Source: Saccoglossus kowalevskii | Lineage: Eukaryota > Hemichordata > Enteropneusta > Harrimaniidae | Assembly (NCBI RefSeq): GCF_000003605.2 | Contig: NW_003148772.1 | Location: 361,139-399,054 of the forward strand | Direction of reading: 5' to 3' | Length of the DNA stretch: 37,916 nucleotides | Part shown: in pieces, positions 32,001 through 37,916 of the stretch | Layout: each line of letters opens with the position of its first letter | Position numbering within the stretch: the first letter of the stretch is position 1 | Translations under genes and position numbers: made by a program | Notes under the pieces: generated by a model | Seen by the model: only the letters and a program-made list of their open reading frames with translations | The model's database searches: none | Told to the model about the DNA's origin: nothing

Positions 32001-35000
32001 AGCTCAGCACATTTTTTCAAGAAATTCGGTTATACATCACATGGTAGTGTTCATTGGTTCATTCTGAACAATCATGGAATTATTGCGTCATCGTAATAGG
32101 AAACAATACTTCTTTGCGTACTACAGTCCCATATTTTGAGAAATTTAATTAATACATTATTCATTTTTTAAGAACAATTTTAACAAAAGACAAAGATGTA
32201 TTAACAATAAAGTATAATAAAGTATTCATTCAGTCAATCACGATAAATAATTAGTCCGCTTATTTCGATAGATTTTAATTCTAACACACAATAAATAATC
32301 CTACTGTCTACGCCGGTGTTTTACATTTTGTTCGACATGGGACTCATAGCGACGTACACAGCGCATGTAAAATACAACAACGAACAACATCGTTATGTTA
32401 TTTTTGGGTCCACTTCTTGCAAACCAGTCACTGTGCACGCGCAAAACGTAAAGTACATCTGACCAGATAGACTAGGTAGGATAGGACCGACGTGTTCAAT
32501 TCCAAAAGACGTTGTCTGGTACGAATTTAATAGTGTGAAGGAAATTCGAACACACAATCAAATATATACTGATACAAATAAGTATTATGAGTTAGATTTT
32601 CACATATTTAGCGTCATCGCGGAATTTTATCTGATCGCGAAAGGGATTTCTTTCGATCGCCAGCTTCGGATGCAGCGCAAACATGCATTGAAATGTCATT
32701 GTATATTCCCCCTCAGACAACTAATTCATTACTAATTTATTAGTTGTCTGAGATTCCACACAATTCGTGCAAGTTCAAATGGGTCAACATAATAGTTCAA
32801 AGACCTCAATAAAGCTAAGTGAATATTCCTAGAGGACAGGTTTAAAGCGGGAGGGTCGTCACCTGCGCACGCGCGGGAATTGAGTTCCAAGCGACGATAA
32901 CAACGCACGCTAAAAATGCAAAGTCTCATGGGTAGACATTTGTTTGTAAACAATGACATGCTATGGCCATGTGGTGCATACGCAAGTGACGACTCCCGCG
33001 ATTTAAATACTCGTACATTCTTTGCCGATTGTCCAAGTTTGGGCATGGTTACTTCTAGTAAACGTGGTTTGGGGAATTATCAAGATAATGCCACGTGGTC
33101 CTTGTCTCGTTCAATATCCGTACGACTGTACTCCACTTGTGTAAAAGTGTAAAAGAAATTCGAACACACAATCGATACAGACTTATTAAAATGAACATTC
33201 ATATTAATATTTTTACATACTAGTATTTAGCATCACCGCAGAATTTTGTCTGATGGCGAATGGGATTTCTTTCGATTGCCAGCGCTCGAATGCGCCCGAT
33301 ACACGGTGACTGCACATACTACGCAACAAAATCCATACAAAACTTATATCCCAGCTATCGTGGCAAAATAAAATACAATTCGTTCAAAACTCGCCTACTG
33401 AATTTCTTGTCCGGCAACATCTTAAACGTGTTCTCAAAGAAAACCTTCTTGGATTTCAAAAAAAATGAACCGACCGACAGTTCTTCTTCACCAATCGCGG
33501 AATTTGCTTCGCTCAGCAATCTGTAATAAAAATAGAGAACAGAATTGTAAATCAAGATATTTATCTGAACTTGAATCGTAATTACTTTTTTTTTTTAATA
33601 TCAGCCTTGTCCCTGTCGCAGTTGATGCTTCAAAAGAACTTGAAACACGATCACATAGTCAACGTACCAAGACAATATACCGCGCAGTTGCGTCACGATT
33701 GGGGGAAAAGCTGGCAATAATTTGAATGCAAAAATTACATGTGATTTAGGGAGTACAAATATTTACAAACGTGTGAGGATGAATCGCTTAAAGCGCCACC
33801 ACATGACAGAAAATATCACACCTGTCGGCCTGAACTATTATTTCAGTGGGGATGGCAAGGTTATAATTTATGGGCAGAATTAGTTTTTCGTCCAGTATAC
33901 GTGTCATTTGTTTTTACCAGAAATGATGTCTCCCATCACTCAAAAACAAATTGGGTTGTGACATACTCAACGTTCATTGATGCGCTAGAACACAGTCATC
34001 TATGAACCAAGTGTTTGAGGAGACTGGCAAAGTCGGAACTTCTTTTTGTTTTACAAAAAGAAATAATTAATTCAAGTTGTTCTTTTAGTTCTTTAGCGTG
34101 ATCGAGAAAACTAACCTGACCGCTAAAGAAATCCCGACTGGACGCATCTGCGGGCATTTGACTGCTATTAATTTTTCATGATGTCATTGATTATTCATGA
34201 GTGGGTGTGTGAAAGTAAACATGACCTTTTAAAGTTTGATTTGATTAACTTTCTAAGTGCGAAGGCGATACTTTCATCCATGTTTATTGAAAACACGTCG
34301 ATTTAAATATCCAATATATAAGTAGTCTTTCAAAATCGCCGGGACCTCAGAAGTGAAAGGTCACGAACATTAACATAGATAAGCTGCACTCTGATTCGTT
34401 GTCATTGCTGGTCAACAACTTTTGATTAGCATAATCACCGGAGTGATTCCGCTCCGGTTTTCACTCCAACGCAGGGGGTCGGTTGCAGATGCGTCCAGTC
34501 GGGATTTCTTTCGCGGTCACGCTAGTTTTCGCGATCATGTTAAAAAGGCTAAATTGACAATTACTTATATTTTTTGTTTGTAAAACAAAAAAAGAAGTCC
34601 CGACTTTACCAGTCTAGTGTTTGGACAGCGTGAATTTGAGATACATGTATCTGCGCATGCGAAAAACGGTCATAGCGTGTCGCTGTTTACAAACAAGCGT
34701 CTACCCATGAGCTTTTTCAGCGTGCGTAGTTATCGTCGCTTGGGACTCAATTCCGCGCATGCGTAGGTGACGACTCCCCTCCGCTTTAAACCAGACATTT
34801 CGCCGCAGATCATTGTATAAGCCCTGGTGTCGTGTACATAATATCGAGACACTGTAAAACAAAAATACGAATAATAATGAGACGGGCGAATGACTTGATT
34901 TCGGGCTAAAGATTCTACAAAATCATTCTTAAAAGGAGTTATCATATCAAACAATAACATTGCAACGGTTGGAGTCTAGCTAGTACTGTGTGCGGCCAGT

Positions 35001-35556
35001 TTTGATTTTGTTCTGTTCTGTTTTCTCCCCAGGGTTATTATTTACATCGAGGCGGAAGTGACAGTATTGTGGGTTTGTTTTAAATGAATCAAGGGCAGGC
35101 AACATACATACATAGATCAGTAAAAATATCCACTTTGCATCCACCGCGAGCCCGTCCGACGCGCATTTCCGCCGGGAGCGAGTGTCGGCTTGTGTATTTG
35201 ATTCCCCTAACGAGGCGGGAGTCTACGGGTCATCGTGAATCCAAAAATCACGTAAATGTACTTATTTAAACTGTCGGAATTAGAGGCAGGCATAAAAGTA
35301 AATTAGTTTGCTTTAGATATCGACAAATTTGACCGGTTCTGGTAAAGTTTCATACACCATTATCGCATAAACAAACATAAACATTGCCGCCAGCAAGAGT
35401 TTGAGTTTCCAGACCTTACCCAGATGATACTCGGGACGCAGCAACTTTGATGATAGAGTCGACGTGGCCGGGATCGATCGATGGTTTTCTCTGGAGATTG
35501 AAAAAGCTTCCCCTTCTCTGTCCTTCTCCGGTTAATGCTGCGAGACGATTTGCCAT
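22847..35556 (-). CDS. Tctex1-domain dynein light chain, DYNLT4/DYNLT5-like, 5 coding exons, 196 aa (complete)
   Basis: Tctex-type light chains bind dynein intermediate chains; the DYNLT4/5 (TCTEX1D4/TCTEX1D1) branch has an N-terminal extension and is linked to cilia and phosphatase PP1. Exons 35420-35556, 33395-33520, 26639-26738, 23933-23991 and 22847-23015 total 591 nt, 196 aa and TAA; every junction keeps phase. The N-terminus starts MANRLAALTGEGQRRGSFF (RRGS at 14-17, a PKA-type site). KKVFF at 70-74 fits an RVxF PP1-docking motif. ENTFKMLPDKKF (75-86) is the segment that precedes the Tctex1 fold in this subfamily. The fold follows (about 89-196): QQYTPDLAAK, LSNEIKAKIKELGYDRYKLV, SQCLWDEKWDEY and the C-terminal IALIFGIYFE. 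Start: ATAATGG, A at -3. Introns are 1899, 6656, 2647 and 917 nt; intron 2 has an apparent GC donor. Which of the DYNLT4/5 paralogues it is remains unresolved. Confidence 0.93.
23478..23636. mobile_element. MITE family 2 copy
   Basis: Starts TACTGTAAATGCATTAATTA and ends CGGTGAAAATTTACAGTA; 159 bp in DYNLT-like intron 4. Confidence 0.88.
23760..23916. mobile_element. MITE family 2 copy next to the exon 4 donor
   Basis: Starts TACTGTAAAGGAATTAATTT and ends CAGTGAAAATTACAGTA; 157 bp. Its edge is 16 nt from the exon 4 boundary, so only the donor hexamer and 10 nt separate it from the splice site. Confidence 0.88.
23933..23991 (-). CDS. DYNLT-like coding exon 4
   Basis: 59 nt, residues 122-140 plus two bases of Arg141. 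The acceptor is TTCATTCAACAG|CTGTGT and the donor GACAG|GTGATT. It encodes LCNMLSNEIKAKIKELGYD, the second helix. Confidence 0.94.
24026..24338 (-). mobile_element. Inverted-repeat element family 6, copy A
   Basis: Imperfect TIRs of about 28 bp (ATTTTCCGTACAATTGCGAG left, ATTTTCCGTTCACTGCGAGA right). The reverse-complement copy is at 27019-27380. It contains TCTCGCGAGA at 24052-24061. It is GC/CpG-richer than neighbours and about 45 bp shorter than copy B near the TCTCGCGAGA end. It lies in DYNLT-like intron 3. Confidence 0.8.
24865..25046. mobile_element. pogo/Tigger-like MITE, 182 bp
   Basis: Left end TACACTGTAACCTCAATACA, right end (reverse complement) TACACTGTAGCCTCGTTATA, with TA edges. 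The CTGTA-CCTC…TATAACGAAC style matches non-autonomous pogo/Tigger elements found in many animals. Intron 3. Confidence 0.75.
25228..26182. repeat. Composite tandem array, A (about 53 bp) and B (about 35 bp) units
   Basis: Unit A is GAGAGTACTAAGGGGGCTTT, TCCCTTATATAAACAATG, TAACAGACCTTTAAA. Unit B is AATAGTACTAAAGGG, TCTTATCCCTTATATAAACA. A and B mostly alternate, giving a period of about 88 bp, with local A-A steps. It spans about 950 bp in DYNLT-like intron 3. Confidence 0.95.
26247..26463. mobile_element. MITE family 3 copy
   Basis: Left TTAAACTTACCCCAGACC (diverged), right GAACTGGTGGTGAATAGGTTAA; TTAA at both ends, 217 bp, intron 3, about 175 bp from exon 3. Confidence 0.8.
26639..26738 (-). 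CDS. DYNLT-like coding exon 3
   Basis: 100 nt, one base of Arg88 then residues 89-121. The acceptor is TTTTTTACATCTAG|GAAGAAG and the donor GCCAAG|GTATGG. It encodes KKVETVATEVIERHSQTKGD and QQYTPDLAAK, the first helix of the Tctex1 fold. Confidence 0.93.
26815..26905. mobile_element. MITE family 3 right-half fragment
   Basis: ATCTTCCGAAGGAAAATACT through GGAACTGGTGGTGAATAGG to TTAA at 26902-26905; the left half is absent. Intron 2. Confidence 0.7.
27019..27380 (+). mobile_element. Inverted-repeat element family 6, copy B
   Basis: Reverse-complement partner of 24026-24338, 362 bp, with TCTCGCGAGA at 27345-27354 and TIRs of the same sequence. A 93-codon frame at 27120-27401 lies across it but is not preserved in copy A. 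Intron 2. Confidence 0.8.
27936..28884. mobile_element. Possible G-tract-ended element interrupted by a family 2 MITE
   Basis: The left end GGTTTGGGGGGGGTCGGTGG and the right end (reverse complement) CCTAGGGGGGAGGGGTCGGC are similar. Two internal blocks (gggggTTACCCTGTTTTTGA, gggggTCACCTTGTTTTTGA) repeat with a period of about 45 bp. A family 2 copy is inserted at 28022-28233. Pairing of the ends is tentative. Confidence 0.4.
28022..28233. mobile_element. MITE family 2 copy
   Basis: Starts TACTGTAAAGGGGGTAATTA, contains TTCACTGGGTTTTAATTTAG, and ends TAGTCATTTTACAGTA; 212 bp. Confidence 0.8.
28901..29080. mobile_element. Half copy of the GC-rich family 7 element
   Basis: Matches 19992-20172 in direct orientation with few differences (CTCGAGTTTTCACCGGCTCC, AGCAACGTAGAACGTCTGTG) and ends at the TCCGCCCCCGAGGAT terminal repeat. 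The left half and left TIR are missing. Confidence 0.85.
29081..29750. other. DYNLT-like intron 2, unassigned
   Basis: AT-rich intronic sequence; no exon, RNA or complete repeat seen. Confidence 0.5.
29751..30058. repeat. Recent 173-bp-period tandem duplication
   Basis: 135 bp at 29751-29885 recur at 29924-30058 with only about 3 differences, separated by a 38-bp AT-rich linker. Markers are GAAAATACCTCCGTATATGA and AACGTAATGTCAAAAACTTA. Confidence 0.95.
30168..30240 (-). tRNA. tRNA-Lys (anticodon CTT)
   Basis: 73 nt on the minus strand, starting GCCCGGCTAGCTCAGTCGGT. Acceptor stem GCCCGGC/GTTGGGC (two G-T pairs), D stem GCTC/GAGC, anticodon stem TGGGA/TCCCA with loop CTCTTAA, and T stem GTGGG/CCCAC with loop TTCGAGC; discriminator G. 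A box TAGCTCAGTCGG and B box GGTTCGAGCCC are intact. There is no intron. A TTTT Pol III terminator follows 7 nt past the end (30158-30161 as AAAA on plus). The gene is nested, same strand, in intron 2 of the DYNLT-like gene. CCA is not encoded, as expected in eukaryotes. Confidence 0.97.
30840..31002 (-). mobile_element. MITE family 5 copy B (163 bp, TTAA-flanked)
   Basis: Reverse-complement twin of 13543-13705, the same length and about 98% identical, with TTAA at both ends. Confidence 0.92.
31003..31893. other. DYNLT-like intron 2, unassigned
   Basis: No supported feature in this stretch of intron. Confidence 0.5.
31894..31944 (-). pseudogene. tRNA-Lys derivative lacking the anticodon arm (51 nt)
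   Basis: Identical to the 30168-30240 gene except for one clean 22-nt deletion that removes the anticodon stem-loop and variable loop. Acceptor, D and T arms and both internal promoter boxes remain. The deletion endpoints share CCCA, suggesting microhomology-mediated loss. It cannot decode, but Pol III could still transcribe it. Confidence 0.93.
31945..32540. other. DYNLT-like intron 2, unassigned
   Basis: No supported feature in this stretch. Confidence 0.5.
32712..32752. repeat. Perfect 14-bp inverted repeat hairpin
   Basis: CTCAGACAACTAAT at 32712-32725 and its exact complement at 32739-32752, 13-nt loop. Confidence 0.9.
32842..33006. mobile_element. MITE family 4 copy, short form (165 bp)
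   Basis: TTAAAGCGGGAGGGTCGTCA at the left, GTGACGACTCCCGCGATTTAA at the right, TTAA on both sides. CTGCGCACGCGCGG sits just inside the left end. Confidence 0.85.
33395..33520 (-). CDS. DYNLT-like coding exon 2
   Basis: 126 nt, residues 47-87 with split codons at both ends. The acceptor is ATTTTTATTACAG|ATTGCTG. The donor giving the right phase is TCAGTAG|GCGAGT, a GC donor. It encodes SVGSFFLKSKKVFF then ENTFKMLPDKKFS. Confidence 0.88.
34018..34615. mobile_element. hAT-like non-autonomous element with 8-bp target duplication
   Basis: The 598-bp element has arms of about 140 bp in inverted orientation: AGACTGGCAAAGTCGGAACT at the left, AGACTGGTAAAGTCGGGACT (reverse complement) at the right, extending to GACTGGACGCATCTGCGG in both. 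Exact 8-bp flanks AGTGTTTG occur at 34010-34017 and 34616-34623. An 8-bp duplication is typical of hAT transposition. No ORF. Intron 1 region of the DYNLT-like gene. Confidence 0.85.
34627..34789 (-). mobile_element. MITE family 4 copy, short form, inverted
   Basis: In reverse complement it matches 32842-33006 (GTCGTCACCTACGCATGCGC, CCAAGCGACGATAACTACGC, CTCATGGGTAGAC). TTAA lies at 34786-34789. The other end is unclear and may be interrupted by the neighbouring hAT-like element. Confidence 0.75.
35420..35556 (-). CDS. DYNLT-like coding exon 1
   Basis: 137 nt, residues 1-45 plus two bases (GG). The donor is CATCTGG|GTAAGG. It encodes the basic, Ser-containing leader (RRGSFFNLQRKPSIDPGH) and a helix-like IIKVAASRVSS. 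The GG joins A of exon 2 to give Gly46. Confidence 0.88.
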
Positions 35557-36110
35557 TATGATCAGCCTTGTTATAGATCAGTGACCGATATCTGTTTGCG
35601 CGTGAGTAAATGTAATGCGGGATTCGGCAAAACACGCGCGCGCGTACGTATGATGAACTATGAACTCTGGGGTCCCGCTGACTCGTACCTTGCCTTTTGG
35701 TGCGATGCGATTCGTTTTTTCACTGTGCCATTTGTTGAGAAAAGTGTGTGGTACGGGGTGTGGTAGGGGTACTCGTAGGGGATTCACTTTTCCGGGAATC
35801 CGTAAACCTAATATTTTTTAATGACTGGATACAGCTTTTGCGGCCCGAAGTCGTTTGATGGGAGCGCGCGAACCAAAGCCGTATCCAATCATACACCTTA
35901 TATGTGTAATAACAATACGTCAAACACACGACGTAATTTAGAGTGACGCGTTTTGTTTTGATTGATGAAAGCTGGGCGCGCTGGGCCGGGCGTGATACGG
36001 AAAATTATTGCCCTGATGCGAGGGCGCACTTCGCATAGCGTTACGAGCCTGGGTAATACGAGGTGTATGATAAGTCATATTTTAATAGAAGAAACAAAAT
36101 AAGGAAATGA
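35557..36110. promoter_or_regulatory. CpG-rich region upstream of the DYNLT-like start
   Basis: The window's clearest CpG-rich block, with a CG run at about 35633-35645 (ACACGCGCGCGCGTACG). It begins at the minus-strand ATG (35556) and so is likely its promoter and 5' UTR. No TATA or X-box motif that I would defend. Confidence 0.4.
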
Positions 36111-37076
36111 CGTACTTTTTCACCGAAAACTTCTTTTCTGTTCCGAAATCGATGTCATTTGGATACTAACGTTTTTGCTGAAACCCTCACCTCCACCTTC
36201 ACTCCCATTGCACTCAACCATCAAGAATCTAAATCCGACAAATATGACCTTCCCCCCCCCCCCTGCAGCCAGCAAAAAAAATTGACAAATCAATTGACAA
36301 ACCCAGCCCACAGGAGCGCCCCTACCGAATTTCTGGATCCGCCAGTGGGAGTAGTCATACCCATTTATCCGAAATCGCAGTTTTTAGGCTTCCCCTTATT
36401 GTTATGCCAAAAAGTGTAGCCATTTTGTGGACAATAGAAGTTTTAGTGTCACGAGTATCATTCGGGACGTTATCAGCTTGTGCTATGGTGAGTGGATAAT
36501 AACAGATTAATATTAGGTACGACCGACTGTCGACAGACTAGTACGAATGTTGACAATAAAGAATTTTGGAGGATATACAACTCATACATTCTTGTAATTG
36601 TTGGATCATTTCTGTTTACACAAAAGAACTGCTCAATTATGATATGTCAGGGTGACAAATTTAAAAACAAATCGATCACCGATACGTAGTGGTTGTTCCA
36701 TTCTACCCGTAGCTGATTCCGACATTCTGCCCGCTGTTGGATACTCAAAAAGGGGCAACCCTCGGCTCAATTATTAGTTTTATTGTTGTTTTGTTTTTCG
36801 AAAACATATAAATGCATGGATCAGGGTACAGGGGAAAAACGATTTAAAATTGACCCGTGATTCAGACATCCACTAAACATGGTAATATAACGACTGTTAT
36901 CGGTAGCATGTCTGTATTTATTTGGCCGTAGACAGATAAAGAAAAACTGAAATGTGGCCCACTAGCCCACAGCGTTTTGAAAAACAGTGTTTCCAATAGT
37001 CTGAATACAAAACTGTTTCCGCTATAAGAAAGAACGGAACGGCATTACTCAAAATGAAACAGTGTTTTGCTATTGG
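36111..37076. other. Intergenic, unassigned
   Basis: No gene recognised on either strand. A C run of 10 lies at about 36252-36262. Confidence 0.5.
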
Positions 37077-37167
37077 TACTGTAAATGCATTAATTATTCG
37101 CTGGTTTTTAATTTCGCTATTTTCGTTGATAAGTGAAATTCGCTGAATTGAATCCGCGTAACTCCCA
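37077..37167. mobile_element. Truncated MITE family 2 copy
   Basis: TACTGTAAATGCATTAATTATTCGCTGG with GATAAGTGAAATTCGCTGAA; the left half only. Confidence 0.8.
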
Positions 37168-37811
37168 CGCTTGGGATGTGTGCAATTGACTGATGAATTA
37201 ATGCGTCACGACTGATTGACATGAGAATTATAGATATACAATCTGAAAGTTGAATCTGTGATGGAACAGAAATGATATAGTCGGAACAAGATGACGGTGA
37301 TCGAGGTGGAATATCCAGGTTCCCTGTTACACGCGTGAGTAAGACAGTCGACGATTATTTGTTCATCGGGATTTTTCAAGCAGATATTTGACTATTGTAT
37401 TGAGCTATATTGTTTATATTGTATTTGTCCCGGTTAGCCTCCATAGCACATCAGCTAATTTCTGTAAGTAGGAACAGACTTGAAAAATAGAATACAAAAT
37501 AAAATAATAGCTACATAAAAATACACAGACAAAAAAAATTAGGATACTGAAACTACATCTAAACAAAAAATTATTTTTTTTATTCGTCTGAAGATAGACT
37601 GAGTTGGTAATACTGACGGTTCACGATACATGTTTAGCCGATTGTGGATTTGCCTATAACAGCAAAATATTTAAATGCAAGATCAATGCTGAGTGCATTA
37701 TGCCTGCAAGTTATGAGTGGTACAATTTGGTTGAATGTGGAGGTATGGTAATTACGAATTTACATTTTTTTTTTATCAAATAGAGGCAACAGAAAGGTGA
37801 GTACTTGACTG

Positions 37812-37916
37812 TTGAAGGGCGGTAGTCGTCGCGCCGCGCGTGTGCGACATTTGTGTTGATAAACATTGATCTTCCCGTAATCCAATGCGCTCTTAATATA
37901 AATCAAAGTATGAGGT
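37812..37916. mobile_element. MITE family 4 copy, cut by the window end
   Basis: GGGCGGTAGTCGTCGCG, then TGTGTTGATAAACATTGATC and CCAATGCGCTCTT as in the 22507 copy. The TTAA edge is mutated to TTGA. Confidence 0.85.

Larger units (their letters stand above)
32541..33297. repeat. Diverged direct repeat pair, 32541-32676 and 33155-33297
   Basis: Both begin GAAATTCGAACACACAATC and end GGGATTTCTTTCGATYGCCAGC; the middle is alignable (TTTAGCATCACCGCAGAATTTT against TTTAGCGTCATCGCGGAATTTT). The spacing is about 615 bp and the family 4 MITE lies between them. Confidence 0.8.

Noticed and set aside
33787-33815. TTAAAGCGCCACCACATGACA as a left end of another family 4 element
   Set aside because: Only the first bases match the TIR and no paired right end is certain, although a hAT-split copy ending at 34789 is conceivable.

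Overview
The window is AT-rich, intron-rich animal DNA. It shows spliced genes with canonical GT/AG borders and polypyrimidine tracts, an intronic tRNA gene, a truncated non-LTR retrotransposon end, minisatellites and many short inverted-repeat (MITE-like) elements. The gene families are general metazoan. Protein divergence from vertebrates and the MITE load suggest a non-vertebrate, probably marine, animal (for example a lancelet, hemichordate, echinoderm or mollusc), but I cannot fix the phylum. There is one assembly gap (13269-13491, 223 N).

Three protein genes can be assembled exon by exon with matching phases. (1) Positions 241-7158, minus strand: cyclin H (CCNH), 5' part, four coding exons giving residues 1-172; the 3' part lies beyond position 1. 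(2) Positions 11854-17455, plus strand: a RAMAC-type RNMT-activating subunit, two coding exons, 171 aa, with an unusual Ser/Arg-rich N-terminus and a Gly/Arg plus RS-repeat C-terminus. (3) Positions 22847-35556, minus strand: a complete five-exon Tctex1-family dynein light chain (DYNLT4/5-like), 196 aa, with one apparent GC-AG intron. A tRNA-Lys(CTT) gene lies in intron 2 of gene 3, and a derivative lacking the anticodon arm lies 1.65 kb away.

Layout: 1-7.2 kb is CCNH, whose intron 3 holds a roughly 50-unit 29-bp satellite and, at the window edge, a 50-bp minisatellite made from the end of exon 4 and its splice donor. 7.2-11.8 kb is the intergenic space between divergent CCNH and RAMAC (MITEs, a LINE tail, one unexplained ORF). 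12.1-17.2 kb is the RAMAC intron (gap, 21-bp and 50-bp minisatellites). 17.5-22.8 kb is 3' flank and intergenic MITE-rich DNA. 22.8-35.6 kb is the DYNLT-like gene with its large introns. 35.6-37.9 kb is CpG-rich upstream DNA with no recognised gene.

CCNH (CDK7 partner; Pol II CTD Ser5 phosphorylation, which recruits capping enzyme) and RAMAC (activator of the cap methyltransferase RNMT) act in successive steps of mRNA capping and sit head-to-head about 4.7 kb apart. The most notable structural observations are the exon-derived minisatellite carrying repeated 5' splice sites, several TTAA-flanked MITE families (one with copies about 98% identical, one nested in another MITE), MITEs abutting start codons and splice sites, and an inverted MITE pair bracketing one exon and carrying the TCTCGCGAGA promoter palindrome.
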